A stretch of 23,766 bases of DNA, taken from positions 1 through 23,766 of the forward strand of contig CAZSSA010000030.1 in NCBI GenBank assembly GCA_964609375.1, written 5' to 3'. Position 1 is the first letter of the stretch; every line of letters starts with the position of its first letter. This DNA comes from CAZDUS01 sp964609375 (GTDB taxonomy: Bacteria > Verrucomicrobiota > Kiritimatiellia > CAIKKV01 > CAITUY01). A program made the position numbers and the translations under genes. The notes beneath the pieces were generated by a model, which saw only the letters and a list, made by a program, of their open reading frames with translations, did not search any database and was not told the DNA's origin. This document shows positions 8,004 through 15,723 of this stretch, in pieces.

Positions 8004-9395
8004 ATGTTTGAGATGAAATACAATGCCGGGTACAATACGTTTGATTACGATTCGTACGCTGTTCATTTGGAAAACCCGAAAGAGCCCAAGTTATTCCGGA
8101 ATGCCTTTCCGTATGACGAGGTTCCCCGGATTGGCTTTAACCATCGGCTTGTGCCGATGAGGATGCCCAAGGATATCTGGATTACCGACACCACGTTTCG
8201 TGATGGTCAGCAGGCGATGCCGCCATATTCCGTCAAGCAGGTGGTTGATATTTACAAGATGATGCATCGTCTGGGCGGACGAAAAGGGTTAATCCGGCAG
8301 TGTGAATTCTTTCTTTACACCAAGAAGGATCAGGAAGCGGTAGAGGAGATTAAGGCGCTGGGCTATAAGTACCCCGAGGTGACGGGCTGGGTGCGGGCGC
8401 GTCGTGAGGATCTTGTGTTCGCCAAGAAGATGGGGATGAAGGAGACGGGGATCCTGACGTCATGCTCTGACTATCACATTTATCTCAAGTTAAAGATGAC
8501 GCGGCGTCAGGCATTGAAGGAATATCTGCGTGTGGTCCGGGATGCCATTGAAGTCGGGATCACGCCGCGGTGTCATTTCGAGGATGCGACACGAGCGGAC
8601 TATTACGGGTTTGTTGTTCCCTTTGCGGCGGAGTTGATGAAGTTGGCGGAAGAGACCAAATCGGTTGTTAAGATCCGCATTTGTGACACGATGGGACTTG
8701 GGGTTCCCTATCCTGGGGCGGCGATGCCGCGATCCGTTCCTGGGCTGATTTATGGACTCCAGTATTATGCCGGAGTTCCGAGCGAGTGGTTGGAGTGGCA
8801 CGGTCATAACGATCTTTATCTGGTAACGGCCAATGCGGTGACGGCATGGTTGTATGGCTGTTCGGCGGCCAATGGAACGCTGCTTGGAATCGGGGAGCGA
8901 ACGGGCAATCCTCCGCTAGAGGGGCTGGTGGTCAACTATCTGCAATTGCGCGGCAATGACTGCAATGTGGATACCACGGTGATTACTGAAATTGCCGAGT
9001 ATTTTGAGCGTGAATTGAAGGTTCAAATTCCGACGAATCAACCGCTGATCGGGCGTAGTTTCAATGTGACACGGGCGGGTATTCATGCGGATGGGCTGTT
9101 GAAGAACGAGGAGATTTACAACGTTTTCAATACTGAATTGCTGCTGAACCGCCCGGTGGACCTCGCGGTTACCGACAAGAGTGGATTGGCTGGAATTGCA
9201 TTATGGGTTAAGAAGTATTTCAAGCAGGCCAAGGCTCCTGTCACCAAGAGTGATCCCGGTGTTCAGAAAATTTATGACTGGATGATGACCCAGTATGACG
9301 CGGGTCGTACCACCGCCATTACGGATGAGGAATTGCTGGAGCAGACCAAGCTGCATCTCGGCGAGTGGTTGAAAGAGAACGGTTATGAAGTATGA
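8004..9395 (+). CDS. Probable Re-type citrate synthase (isopropylmalate/homocitrate synthase superfamily)
   Basis: A 463-residue HMGL-like (DRE-TIM) acyltransferase. It shows the catalytic opening TDTTFRDGQQ (residues 61-70), the metal-binding HGHND (266-270) and GERTGNPPLE (297-306). It lacks the long C-terminal LeuA regulatory domain. The N-terminus (YNAGYNTFDYDSYAVHLENP) and the phrases CEFFLYTKKD, TSCSDYHIYLKLKMTR and FNVTRAGIHADGL match, from memory, Re-citrate synthase of Clostridium kluyveri and relatives rather than ordinary LeuA. That enzyme condenses acetyl-CoA with oxaloacetate to citrate with Re stereochemistry and feeds an anaerobic route to 2-oxoglutarate. Start ATG 8004 is chosen over TTG 7998 because AGAGG (7993-7997) is 6 nt upstream. 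It overlaps def by 11 nt. The alternative is a 2-isopropylmalate synthase working with LeuCD nearby. Confidence 0.75.
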   Translation: MFEMKYNAGYNTFDYDSYAVHLENPKEPKLFRNAFPYDEVPRIGFNHRLVPMRMPKDIWITDTTFRDGQQAMPPYSVKQVVDIYKMMHRLGGRKGLIRQCEFFLYTKKDQEAVEEIKALGYKYPEVTGWVRARREDLVFAKKMGMKETGILTSCSDYHIYLKLKMTRRQALKEYLRVVRDAIEVGITPRCHFEDATRADYYGFVVPFAAELMKLAEETKSVVKIRICDTMGLGVPYPGAAMPRSVPGLIYGLQYYAGVPSEWLEWHGHNDLYLVTANAVTAWLYGCSAANGTLLGIGERTGNPPLEGLVVNYLQLRGNDCNVDTTVITEIAEYFERELKVQIPTNQPLIGRSFNVTRAGIHADGLLKNEEIYNVFNTELLLNRPVDLAVTDKSGLAGIALWVKKYFKQAKAPVTKSDPGVQKIYDWMMTQYDAGRTTAITDEELLEQTKLHLGEWLKENGYEV

Positions 9396-9978
9396 TATCG
9401 TCACCTTCGGTGATCCGGTCCTGCGCGTTAAGTCAAGCCCCGTTGCTGAAGTGACTCCTTTGCTCAAGCGCGTGGCGGATGGCATGATGGAGACCATGTA
9501 TGCGGCCGAGGGGTTGGGATTGGCGGCCCAGCAGGTCGGGAAAACGGCGGCGATGTGTGTGATCGACGTGCCGCCGGAATTGGACATGGCGGAAGATGGT
9601 CAAACCCGATTGAACCCTGATGTCGAGATGCCGCTGATCATGTTCAATCCAACGATTACGGCGCGCGTGAAGGACCTGGTCCGGCGCGACGAGGGGTGTT
9701 TGAGCTTTCCGGGGATTCATTCCTCTGTTCAACGTTCTGCCGAAGTGGATGTTGAGTTTGTTGACTGGCGGGGTGCGGTAAAACGGTTGCACTGCCGGGG
9801 GTTGTTGGCGCGGGCGGTGCAGCATGAGATGGACCATCTGGACGGGGTTTTGCTGGTGGATCGATTGTCGTCTGTCAAGAAGATCAGTCTGGCGGGTCAA
9901 TTGAAACGATTAAGGCTGAAGACGGAGGCCCGTTTGGAGGCGTTGCGCGAGGCGGAGACGTTGACGTATCAAAAATAA
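9385..9978 (+). CDS. def: Peptide deformylase
   Basis: A 197-residue protein carrying all three deformylase motifs: GLGLAAQQ (residues 43-50), EGCLS (103-107, metal-ligand Cys) and HEMDH (147-151, metal-ligand His residues and catalytic Glu). It removes the formyl group from the N-terminal methionine of new proteins at the ribosome exit. The ATG lies 11 nt inside the end of the upstream synthase gene, so the two are co-transcribed and probably translationally coupled. This pairing with a central-carbon enzyme has no evident functional logic. A C-terminal extension of about 25 charged residues after the core is common in the family. Confidence 0.96.
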   Translation: MKYDIVTFGDPVLRVKSSPVAEVTPLLKRVADGMMETMYAAEGLGLAAQQVGKTAAMCVIDVPPELDMAEDGQTRLNPDVEMPLIMFNPTITARVKDLVRRDEGCLSFPGIHSSVQRSAEVDVEFVDWRGAVKRLHCRGLLARAVQHEMDHLDGVLLVDRLSSVKKISLAGQLKRLRLKTEARLEALREAETLTYQK

Positions 9979-10009
9979 AGAGGGGCGTCGCGCGGGAGGT
10001 CCCTACGCG
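9971..10009 (-). terminator. Possible intrinsic terminator after parA
   Basis: On the minus strand an imperfect hairpin begins at the parA stop (CGCG-TA-GGGA-CC-TCCC-G-CGCG). Some ten nucleotides later comes a T-rich tail (TTTATTTTT, 9971-9979). The distance between stem and tail is longer than ideal, so this is tentative. Confidence 0.3.
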
Positions 10010-10791
10010 TTGGTGCGAGCGTTCCGGCGGCGAACGAATTCTTTGGCTAAATTCCGATAAGCGTCTGCGCCTGTCGACTTGCCATCGTAGGACACGACGG
10101 GAAGTCCATGGCTCGGGGCTTCGCTGATCCTGATATTTCGGGGGATGATTGTTTCGTATACTTTGTCGGCGAAGTGTGTTTTGACCTCATTCATGACCTG
10201 CTGGGACAGATTGGTTCGTCCATCGTACATGGTCATGACAATGCCCTCGACTTCCAATATTGGATTTGCACCCGAGTCGCGCAATTGTGCGGCAAGTCGA
10301 GTGATCACGCTAAGCCCTTCCAGCGCATAGTATTCGCATTGGAGTGGGATCAGGATGGCATCAACGGCGGCAAGGGCGTTCATCGTCAGGATGCCCAGCG
10401 ATGGGGGACAATCGACGAGGATGAAGTCGTAATGAGCGATAGCGCGCAAGGGGTCGAGTGCTTCCTTGAAACGATGCAGGTAGCGATCTACACGAGCGAC
10501 ATCGACCTCGGCTCCTGCCAGATCCACTTCGGCGGGGATGAGGAATAGGCGTTCCACGGGGGTTGACTGCACTTTTTCGATCAGATGACCGTGGCCAAGG
10601 AGAACGTTATAGATGCTGGATCCGGGAGGTGCGCTGACGCCCAAGCCGCTGGTGGCATTTGCCTGGGGATCAAGGTCGATCAGCAATACTCGATGCTGGA
10701 GTTCGGCAAGGCATGCCGCCAGGTTAACCGCGGTGGTTGTTTTCCCGACACCGCCTTTCTGATTGGCCAGCGCTATGACGTTGGATTGCAT
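10003..10791 (-). CDS. parA: ParA/Soj-family partitioning ATPase
   Basis: A 262-residue MinD/ParA-type ATPase with the deviant Walker A KGGVGKTT (residues 12-19), Walker A' LIDLDPQAN (37-45) and Walker B ILVDCPPSLG (124-133). The short N-terminus without a helix-turn-helix is the chromosomal Soj type. Such proteins bind DNA non-specifically as ATP dimers and move ParB-parS complexes. ParB normally follows, but the next gene downstream is convergent def, so no parB is linked here. It is the last gene of the leuC-leuD operon, 3 nt after leuD. This placement suggests either an orphan Soj-like role or a parB located elsewhere. Confidence 0.92.
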   Translation of the reverse strand: MQSNVIALANQKGGVGKTTTAVNLAACLAELQHRVLLIDLDPQANATSGLGVSAPPGSSIYNVLLGHGHLIEKVQSTPVERLFLIPAEVDLAGAEVDVARVDRYLHRFKEALDPLRAIAHYDFILVDCPPSLGILTMNALAAVDAILIPLQCEYYALEGLSVITRLAAQLRDSGANPILEVEGIVMTMYDGRTNLSQQVMNEVKTHFADKVYETIIPRNIRISEAPSHGLPVVSYDGKSTGADAYRNLAKEFVRRRNARTNA

Positions 10792-10794
10792 GGG

Positions 10795-11331
10795 CTATTT
10801 GATGATGCCGGACTTCCGGGCGTAGGCAAAGATACCGCCGGCATCCACCACTGGCGCCACGGCGCCGAGATCCTTCATGGGGTATTGGGTGCCGGTTGCC
10901 AGAAGACGGAAGCAGGAGCCTTTGACGTTGATTTCCACTTCATCGCCGGTTTTCAGAACATCACAAAGACGTTCTTCGACCTCGAAAGGATACAACTCGC
11001 CTGTGGCGACGGCATTCCGGAAGAAGATTCTGGCATAGGATTGGGCGATGACCGCCTTGACGCCTGCGGCGCCCAGGGCGATGGGTGCGTGTTCCCGAGA
11101 GGAACCGCAGCCGAAATTCCGTCCCGCTATGATGATGGAATAGGCGCTTGTGGTGTTGCCTGTCTCGACAAACGCCGGATATTCATCCGGCAGGCCGCAC
11201 AGGGCATAGGAGCCAAGTTTGGCGTATTCTTCTGGTATTGTCGGAACCAGATTCAAGTATTGCGCGGGGATGATCTGATCCGTATCAATATCATCCCTGA
11301 CGACGAAGATTTTTCCTCGGATCGTGTGCAT
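10795..11331 (-). CDS. leuD: 3-isopropylmalate dehydratase small subunit
   Basis: A 178-residue aconitase-family swivel domain, with DDIDTDQIIPAQYL (residues 13-26) and the substrate-binding GRNFGCGSSREHAP (70-83). With LeuC it isomerises 2-isopropylmalate to 3-isopropylmalate in leucine synthesis. The specificity loop after QYL reads NLVPTIPEEYAKLGSYALCG, which from memory resembles plant and chloroplast IPMI small subunits more than proteobacterial LeuD. It is 12 nt downstream of leuC and 3 nt upstream of parA. A homoaconitase or citramalate-pathway role cannot be excluded from sequence alone, but leucine synthesis is the simplest reading. Confidence 0.9.
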   Translation of the reverse strand: MHTIRGKIFVVRDDIDTDQIIPAQYLNLVPTIPEEYAKLGSYALCGLPDEYPAFVETGNTTSAYSIIIAGRNFGCGSSREHAPIALGAAGVKAVIAQSYARIFFRNAVATGELYPFEVEERLCDVLKTGDEVEINVKGSCFRLLATGTQYPMKDLGAVAPVVDAGGIFAYARKSGIIK

Positions 11332-11343
11332 CGATAACCTCGT

Positions 11344-12642
11344 TTACATATAATCCCGCGGATCCGCAATGTGACCGGAGACGGCGGAAGCCGCCACGGT
11401 CAGCGGAGACGCGAGAAAGATTTTGGATTGTTTGGATCCCATACGGCCCGGGAAATTCCGGTTTGTTGTGCTGATGACCACTTCGTTGCCGTGGGTGCGC
11501 CCGAAAGTATCCTCAGGGCCGCCAAGGCAGGCGGCGCAGGAGGGAGGAGCGATATCCTCGCATCCGGCGTCGGCAAACACCTCGACCAGGGATTTTCCAT
11601 CCACTGTTTCGCGAATCAGGGCTTCGGCCACCTCTACCGTGGCAGGCACCAAGAATGTGGGAATGGTCACGCGGCGTCCTTTAAGGATCCGTGCGGCGGC
11701 AAGAAAATCGGTGATTTTTCCGCCGGTGCAGGATCCGATATAGGCGCGGTCAAGTTTGACGTCCTTTCTGGACCGTGCGGTGGCGTAGTTGCTTGGCACA
11801 TGAGGCTCGGCAACACAGGGCTCGAGTGAACGTCCATCATAGACCTTTTCCAGGTCCACGTGGGCATTACCATCTCCATAGAGGGGAGCGAACGGTTTTT
11901 TTGTTCGTGCGCGCACATAATCAACTGTTTTGGCGTCCGGCTCGATAATGCCGTTTTTGCCGCCAGCTTCGATGGCCATATTGCAGATGGTCATGCGCTC
12001 CTCAATGGACATATTGCTGATGGCGTCACCTGTAAACTCCATGGCGCAGTAACTGGCGCCATCGAAGCCGATATCGCCAATGATGCGCAGGATGACATCC
12101 TTCGCCATTACATGTTCCGGCAATGTGCCGTTGATGCGGAAGCGCAAGGTCCGCGGCACTTTGATGAGCAATTTGCCTGTCCCCATGATGAACCCGGCGT
12201 CGGTATTTCCGATTCCGGTGGCGAAAGCGCCCAGTGCGCCGTGAGTACAAGTGTGTGAATCGGTGCCGAAAATGACTTCACCGGGCCGTACATGCCCTGC
12301 CTCGGGGAGGGCAACATGGCAGACCCCCTTGTATGAAGGGGTTCCGGGATCGTAATAATAGGGCAATCCCTGTTCCTTGACGAAGGAACGGAGCGTATCC
12401 ACGTTGCGGTGGGCCTTTTGGTCGGCAGTAAAAATATAATGGTCGGGAATGATCACTACCTTTGATTTATCCCAGACCTTGGCGGTGGCCCCGAATTCAC
12501 GGTGAAACACTCCGATCGTACCCGGACCACAGACGTCGTGTGTTAATAGGATGTCCACGCTGACCCAGACGTTTTCGCCAGGGCCGAGACATCGCTTCTC
12601 GGCGGCGCGGGCCAGAATTTTTTCTGTAATGGTCATGCCCAT
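11344..12642 (-). CDS. leuC: 3-isopropylmalate dehydratase large subunit
   Basis: A 432-residue aconitase-superfamily protein. The three [4Fe-4S] cysteines are visible as C305 (YIGSCTGG) and C369/C372 (PSCAACLGG). Other conserved blocks are GTDSHTCTHGALGAFATGIGN (near 126-146) and STTNRNFPGRMG. It binds the cluster that catalyses dehydration and rehydration of isopropylmalate with LeuD. The length (about 430, not about 470) places it in the archaeal/plant-like LeuC2 group. The ATG at 12642 has an AGAGAG purine stretch 7 nt upstream; a second ATG two codons later is possible. It follows the unknown gene by 34 nt in the same operon. Confidence 0.92.
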   Translation of the reverse strand: MGMTITEKILARAAEKRCLGPGENVWVSVDILLTHDVCGPGTIGVFHREFGATAKVWDKSKVVIIPDHYIFTADQKAHRNVDTLRSFVKEQGLPYYYDPGTPSYKGVCHVALPEAGHVRPGEVIFGTDSHTCTHGALGAFATGIGNTDAGFIMGTGKLLIKVPRTLRFRINGTLPEHVMAKDVILRIIGDIGFDGASYCAMEFTGDAISNMSIEERMTICNMAIEAGGKNGIIEPDAKTVDYVRARTKKPFAPLYGDGNAHVDLEKVYDGRSLEPCVAEPHVPSNYATARSRKDVKLDRAYIGSCTGGKITDFLAAARILKGRRVTIPTFLVPATVEVAEALIRETVDGKSLVEVFADAGCEDIAPPSCAACLGGPEDTFGRTHGNEVVISTTNRNFPGRMGSKQSKIFLASPLTVAASAVSGHIADPRDYM

Positions 12643-12676
12643 TGGTTTTCTCTCTTTCTCTACAGAAGTTATATCT

Positions 12677-13381
12677 TCAGTGCTGATGACGGCTTGATTT
12701 CACGAGCGCAAAAAAACGATCTTCGTACTCATTGAAGACGCCGGCTTGTTGAAGTCGCTTTCCGAGTGGAGTGATCAGGTTCGGGTCACGGCTGGCCGCC
12801 TGAAAAGCTTCTTCGATGGCCTGACGTCCGGGGGCGGAGGCCTCCTGCGGGGAGGAGAACAGGCGATGCCGTTCCATCTCGCGAACATTGCCGGGGAACG
12901 ACTGCGAGGTCACATCCACCATCATTTTGATCAGGCAGACCTCCCAGGGCACATCGACGCCAACCAATACGGCGGCGAGAGGATCGTCCCTTCGGCGAAC
13001 CGCATCTTGAACACGTTCAACGACGGCATCGAGATTGTCGGAAACAACTTCTTCGCTGATTTCCTGTTTTTTAATGACGAAGCCGTATTGGAGCATTCGC
13101 AGATCCTGCATGTGTTCGCGAAGCCAATCCACATATTGTTCGGCTTCCGCGCCGAAGCCGTCAAGGAGTCCGGTATTCATGGAGGGGGTGATGATCTGGG
13201 GTTTATGCGCCTGAATACGTCCCTCCCTGATTCGCACCTTGTTGACGTTATCCATCAGCTCGCTCACCATATGGTAATGCAAGATGGTGGCGCCGAAGGT
13301 TTCAAGGCGACGAGACGGCATCAATACGATGCGCGTATTGTTGATGGCATACCCGATATCTGATTGACTTGGTGGCTTCAT
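12677..13381 (-). CDS. Conserved protein of unknown function, first gene of the leuCD-parA operon
   Basis: A 234-residue soluble protein that I do not recognise as a named family, although its opening (YAINNTRIVLMPSRRLETFGAT) looks strongly conserved. It has mixed alpha/beta character, is rich in charged residues and has no signal peptide or membrane segment. Notable stretches are LHYHMVSELMDNVNKVRIREGR and FPGNVREMERHRLF. It has no cysteine pair or Walker motif, so no enzymatic hint. The chosen ATG (13381) has no Shine-Dalgarno, and the predicted promoter -10 ends 9 nt upstream, so the message may be leaderless. Coding confidence comes from its operon position 34 nt before leuC and the protein-like composition. 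The antisense frame over the same region is a shadow. Confidence 0.8.
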   Translation of the reverse strand: MKPPSQSDIGYAINNTRIVLMPSRRLETFGATILHYHMVSELMDNVNKVRIREGRIQAHKPQIITPSMNTGLLDGFGAEAEQYVDWLREHMQDLRMLQYGFVIKKQEISEEVVSDNLDAVVERVQDAVRRRDDPLAAVLVGVDVPWEVCLIKMMVDVTSQSFPGNVREMERHRLFSSPQEASAPGRQAIEEAFQAASRDPNLITPLGKRLQQAGVFNEYEDRFFALVKSSRHQH

Positions 13382-13389
13382 AAAGTTTC

Positions 13390-13419
13390 ATCATATCAGG
13401 CTGGCATGGCAGTAGACAA
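13390..13419 (-). promoter_or_regulatory. Promoter of the unknown-leuC-leuD-parA operon
   Basis: On the minus strand: -35 TTGTCT (13414-13419), an 18-nt spacer and -10 TATGAT (13390-13395, 5 of 6 consensus). The expected transcription start, about 13383, is within 2-3 nt of the ATG at 13381. Confidence 0.45.
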
Positions 13420-13574
13420 TCAGAAACAGGCAGGGGGAGGCAATTTGCATCGTGGAGTTTGCCGTAGTGGCGGATGGATTCCTCGGCAGCTCACAATGCA
13501 GAGCCGCCTGTGCATGTTTTTATTGAAAATAAAAGGCTTGCGGGAAAGAACGCTGTGGTTAAGATCAGGCGTTG

Positions 13575-13925
13575 ATGGCTACTGATAATCCATGCAAGAC
13601 CTGTGGAAGACCTGGCCGCATGCTGCGACATTGCGTTGAGAACCGTGCGGGATTGAAGCCGCTTTTGCTGGGCAATCGGGTCGAATTACTGGGGTGCCTT
13701 GAGTGCGATGCCTTGTGGTGTTATGCGAGTCATGGGGAAGGGGTGTCCGAGCCGGCGGGGTTGATCTGGCCCTATGCGGTCGTGGACTGGCAGAAGGCCT
13801 ATGATCTCGATGATGGTATTTCGCTTCGCCAGTGGCATCTCCGGAATATGAAGCAATCGAGCCGTCATATTGATCATCCCTGCGGGCGGAAAGTCTGTCG
13901 TTTCCGGTCACGAGGGACGTTGTAA
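13575..13925 (+). CDS. Small protein with CxxC pairs, possible zinc ribbon, unknown function
   Basis: A 116-residue protein. Two cysteine pairs (CKTC near residue 7 and CLEC near 42) enclose a third Cys and could form a zinc ribbon. Beyond them is a Trp/Tyr-rich, acidic stretch (LIWPYAVVDWQKAYDLDDG). I do not recognise the family. ATG 13575 is preferred to TTG 13572, with AGG about 6 nt upstream. Codon choice looks coding throughout and no longer frame competes with it. It is divergent from the leuCD operon and 224 nt before the ABC-F gene. The last 20 residues (basic, Cys-containing) may be an ill-conserved tail. Confidence 0.6.
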   Translation: MATDNPCKTCGRPGRMLRHCVENRAGLKPLLLGNRVELLGCLECDALWCYASHGEGVSEPAGLIWPYAVVDWQKAYDLDDGISLRQWHLRNMKQSSRHIDHPCGRKVCRFRSRGTL

Positions 13926-14149
13926 AGGAAGGCGATTGTCGGGGTGCCGTCGCCACCCGTCCTGGCTGGGCGGCCATCATCCCCCTCCAATTCCGAAGGC
14001 ACTTGCCCTGATGCCTCATGTCTGGCAGTATGCGCGCCCGTCATTGTTGGGATCTCGGGACGTTGACAACCTGTGGGGCAGGCCAAGGGGAGTGCCCCGA
14101 CATGGGGCGACGTTTCCGGCAGACGGTTAATTAGGATTGGAATGAATGC

Positions 14150-15709
14150 GTGATTGCCACATCAAGACTTACCAAGCGATTCGGGCCTGATATTTTATTC
14201 GAGGACGTCACCGTCCAGTTTACTCCGGGAAACTGCTATGGATTGATCGGGGCGAATGGATCCGGGAAATCCACCTTTATCAAAATTCTGGCGGGTCTCA
14301 TCCCGGCAAGCCAGGGGGAAGTGACTATTGGGCGGGATTGTACAGTGGGGTATTTGCGCCAGGATCATGCTGAATTCGACAATATCCCGATTCTGGATAC
14401 GGTCTTCATGGGGAACAAGAAGCTATGGGATCTTCATTTAGAGCGGGAGGCTTTATATTCGAAGGCGGATCTAACCGATGCTGAACATGACCGCAGCGGC
14501 ATGGTTGAGGATGAATTTGGTGAAGCGGGCGGATACACCATGGAAGCGGATGCCGCCAAATTGCTTGCCGGCCTGGGGTTCACTGAAGACGTGTTTACCA
14601 AGGAAATGCGAACCTTGCAGGGTGGATTCAAACTCCGCGTGTTGCTGGCGCAGGTTCTGTTCGCCCATCCCGATGTGCTCCTTCTGGATGAGCCTACCAA
14701 TCATTTGGATTTGGAATCCATCGAGTGGCTGGTGGAGTTGTTGAAGCGATATGAAGGGACCGTCATTGTTATTTCCCATGACCGGTTTTTCCTGAATCAG
14801 ATTTGCACGCATATTGCCGATCTTGACTATCATGAAATCCGCATGTTCACAGGCAATTACGATGATTTTACGATTGCCAGCCTGGAGGCCCGTGAGTTAA
14901 GGGAAAAGGCCAACAAGAAGATGGAGAAGCAGATTCATGATCTGAAAACCTTCATCAGCCGGTTTAGCGCCAATGCGTCGAAGGCCAGGCAGGCGACGTC
15001 CCGGCAGAAACTGCTGGGTAAAATCGAGTTGGAAGAAGTCAAGCCCAGTTCGCGTGTCTCTCCCTATATCCTGTTCAATCCCAAGAAACGGCTTGGAGAC
15101 AAAGTCATTGAAGTCAACGCTGTTTCCAAGAGTTATGATTATCCCTTGTTCCGGGATTTTTCCTGCACCATTGAGCCGAAGGAGCGAATTGCGATCATCG
15201 GCAAGAATGGAGTAGGCAAGACGACGCTTCTTAAAATGCTGTGCGGCATGCTGCCTCCGGATACAGGCTCTGTCCTGCTGGGGGATACCATTCAGTTCAG
15301 TGTTTTTCCCCAGGATGCCGGAGAAATTCTTGATCCCACCAGTCAGGCCTTGAACTGGTTGCGCCAGTTTTCGGATGACAAGGCTATATCCGAGACGGAT
15401 TTGCGGTCCTTTATGGGGCGTATGCTGTTCAGCAAGGATGACGTTTTCAAGTTGATCCAGGTATTAAGCGGTGGAGAAAAGGCCAGGCTCATTTTGGCCA
15501 AGATGATGCTGGAAGGCGGGAATGTGCTGATGCTGGATGAACCGACCAATCATCTTGATCTGGAGTCCATCGAGGCGCTGAATTTTGCGTTATCCAAGAC
15601 CGGATGTACGCTAATCTTTGTTTCGCATGACCATCGGCTGATTGGATCGCTTGCCACGCGCATTTTTGAGATCAAGGATGGTCGTGTTCTGGATCGTTCG
15701 TGCGGCTGA
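14150..15709 (+). CDS. ABC-F family ATPase, YbiT-like
   Basis: A 519-residue protein with two ATP-binding cassettes and no membrane segments, the ABC-F layout. The first cassette has Walker A GANGSGKST (34-42), a degenerate signature LQGGFKLR (156-163) and DEPTNHLD (180-187). The second has GKNGVGKTT, a standard LSGGEKAR (439-446) and DEPTNHLD (463-470). The linker between them is charged and helical (KANKKMEKQIHDLKTFISRF). The weak first signature recalls E. coli YbiT. ABC-F proteins bind the ribosomal E site and relieve stalls. The start is GTG at 14150 with GGA about 8 nt upstream; no better ATG exists in frame. It is convergent with the DUF1573 gene, 14 nt apart. Confidence 0.92.
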   Translation: MIATSRLTKRFGPDILFEDVTVQFTPGNCYGLIGANGSGKSTFIKILAGLIPASQGEVTIGRDCTVGYLRQDHAEFDNIPILDTVFMGNKKLWDLHLEREALYSKADLTDAEHDRSGMVEDEFGEAGGYTMEADAAKLLAGLGFTEDVFTKEMRTLQGGFKLRVLLAQVLFAHPDVLLLDEPTNHLDLESIEWLVELLKRYEGTVIVISHDRFFLNQICTHIADLDYHEIRMFTGNYDDFTIASLEARELREKANKKMEKQIHDLKTFISRFSANASKARQATSRQKLLGKIELEEVKPSSRVSPYILFNPKKRLGDKVIEVNAVSKSYDYPLFRDFSCTIEPKERIAIIGKNGVGKTTLLKMLCGMLPPDTGSVLLGDTIQFSVFPQDAGEILDPTSQALNWLRQFSDDKAISETDLRSFMGRMLFSKDDVFKLIQVLSGGEKARLILAKMMLEGGNVLMLDEPTNHLDLESIEALNFALSKTGCTLIFVSHDHRLIGSLATRIFEIKDGRVLDRSCG

Positions 15710-15723
15710 GGCGGCGTGCTGTC

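Noticed and set aside
10585..11337. A 250-codon plus-strand frame
   Set aside because: Crosses the parA-leuD boundary on the opposite strand; both of those genes are certain.
12746..13363. A 205-codon plus-strand frame opposite the unknown gene
   Set aside because: The minus-strand frame has operon spacing to leuC and a promoter; the plus frame has no ribosome site and looks like a shadow.
13518..13534. Perfect AT hairpin TTTTATT-GAA-AATAAAA
   Set aside because: Lies in a divergent intergenic region with no gene ending into it; too AT-rich and short to call a terminator or regulator.
14075..14098. GGGGCA/TGCCCC stem before the ABC-F gene
   Set aside because: A six-base stem with a 12-nt loop and no T run; probably chance in GC-rich sequence.
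13870..14130. An 86-codon plus-strand frame
   Set aside because: Overlaps the end of the Cys-pair protein, with low-complexity Pro/His/Gly/Arg translation; no start context.
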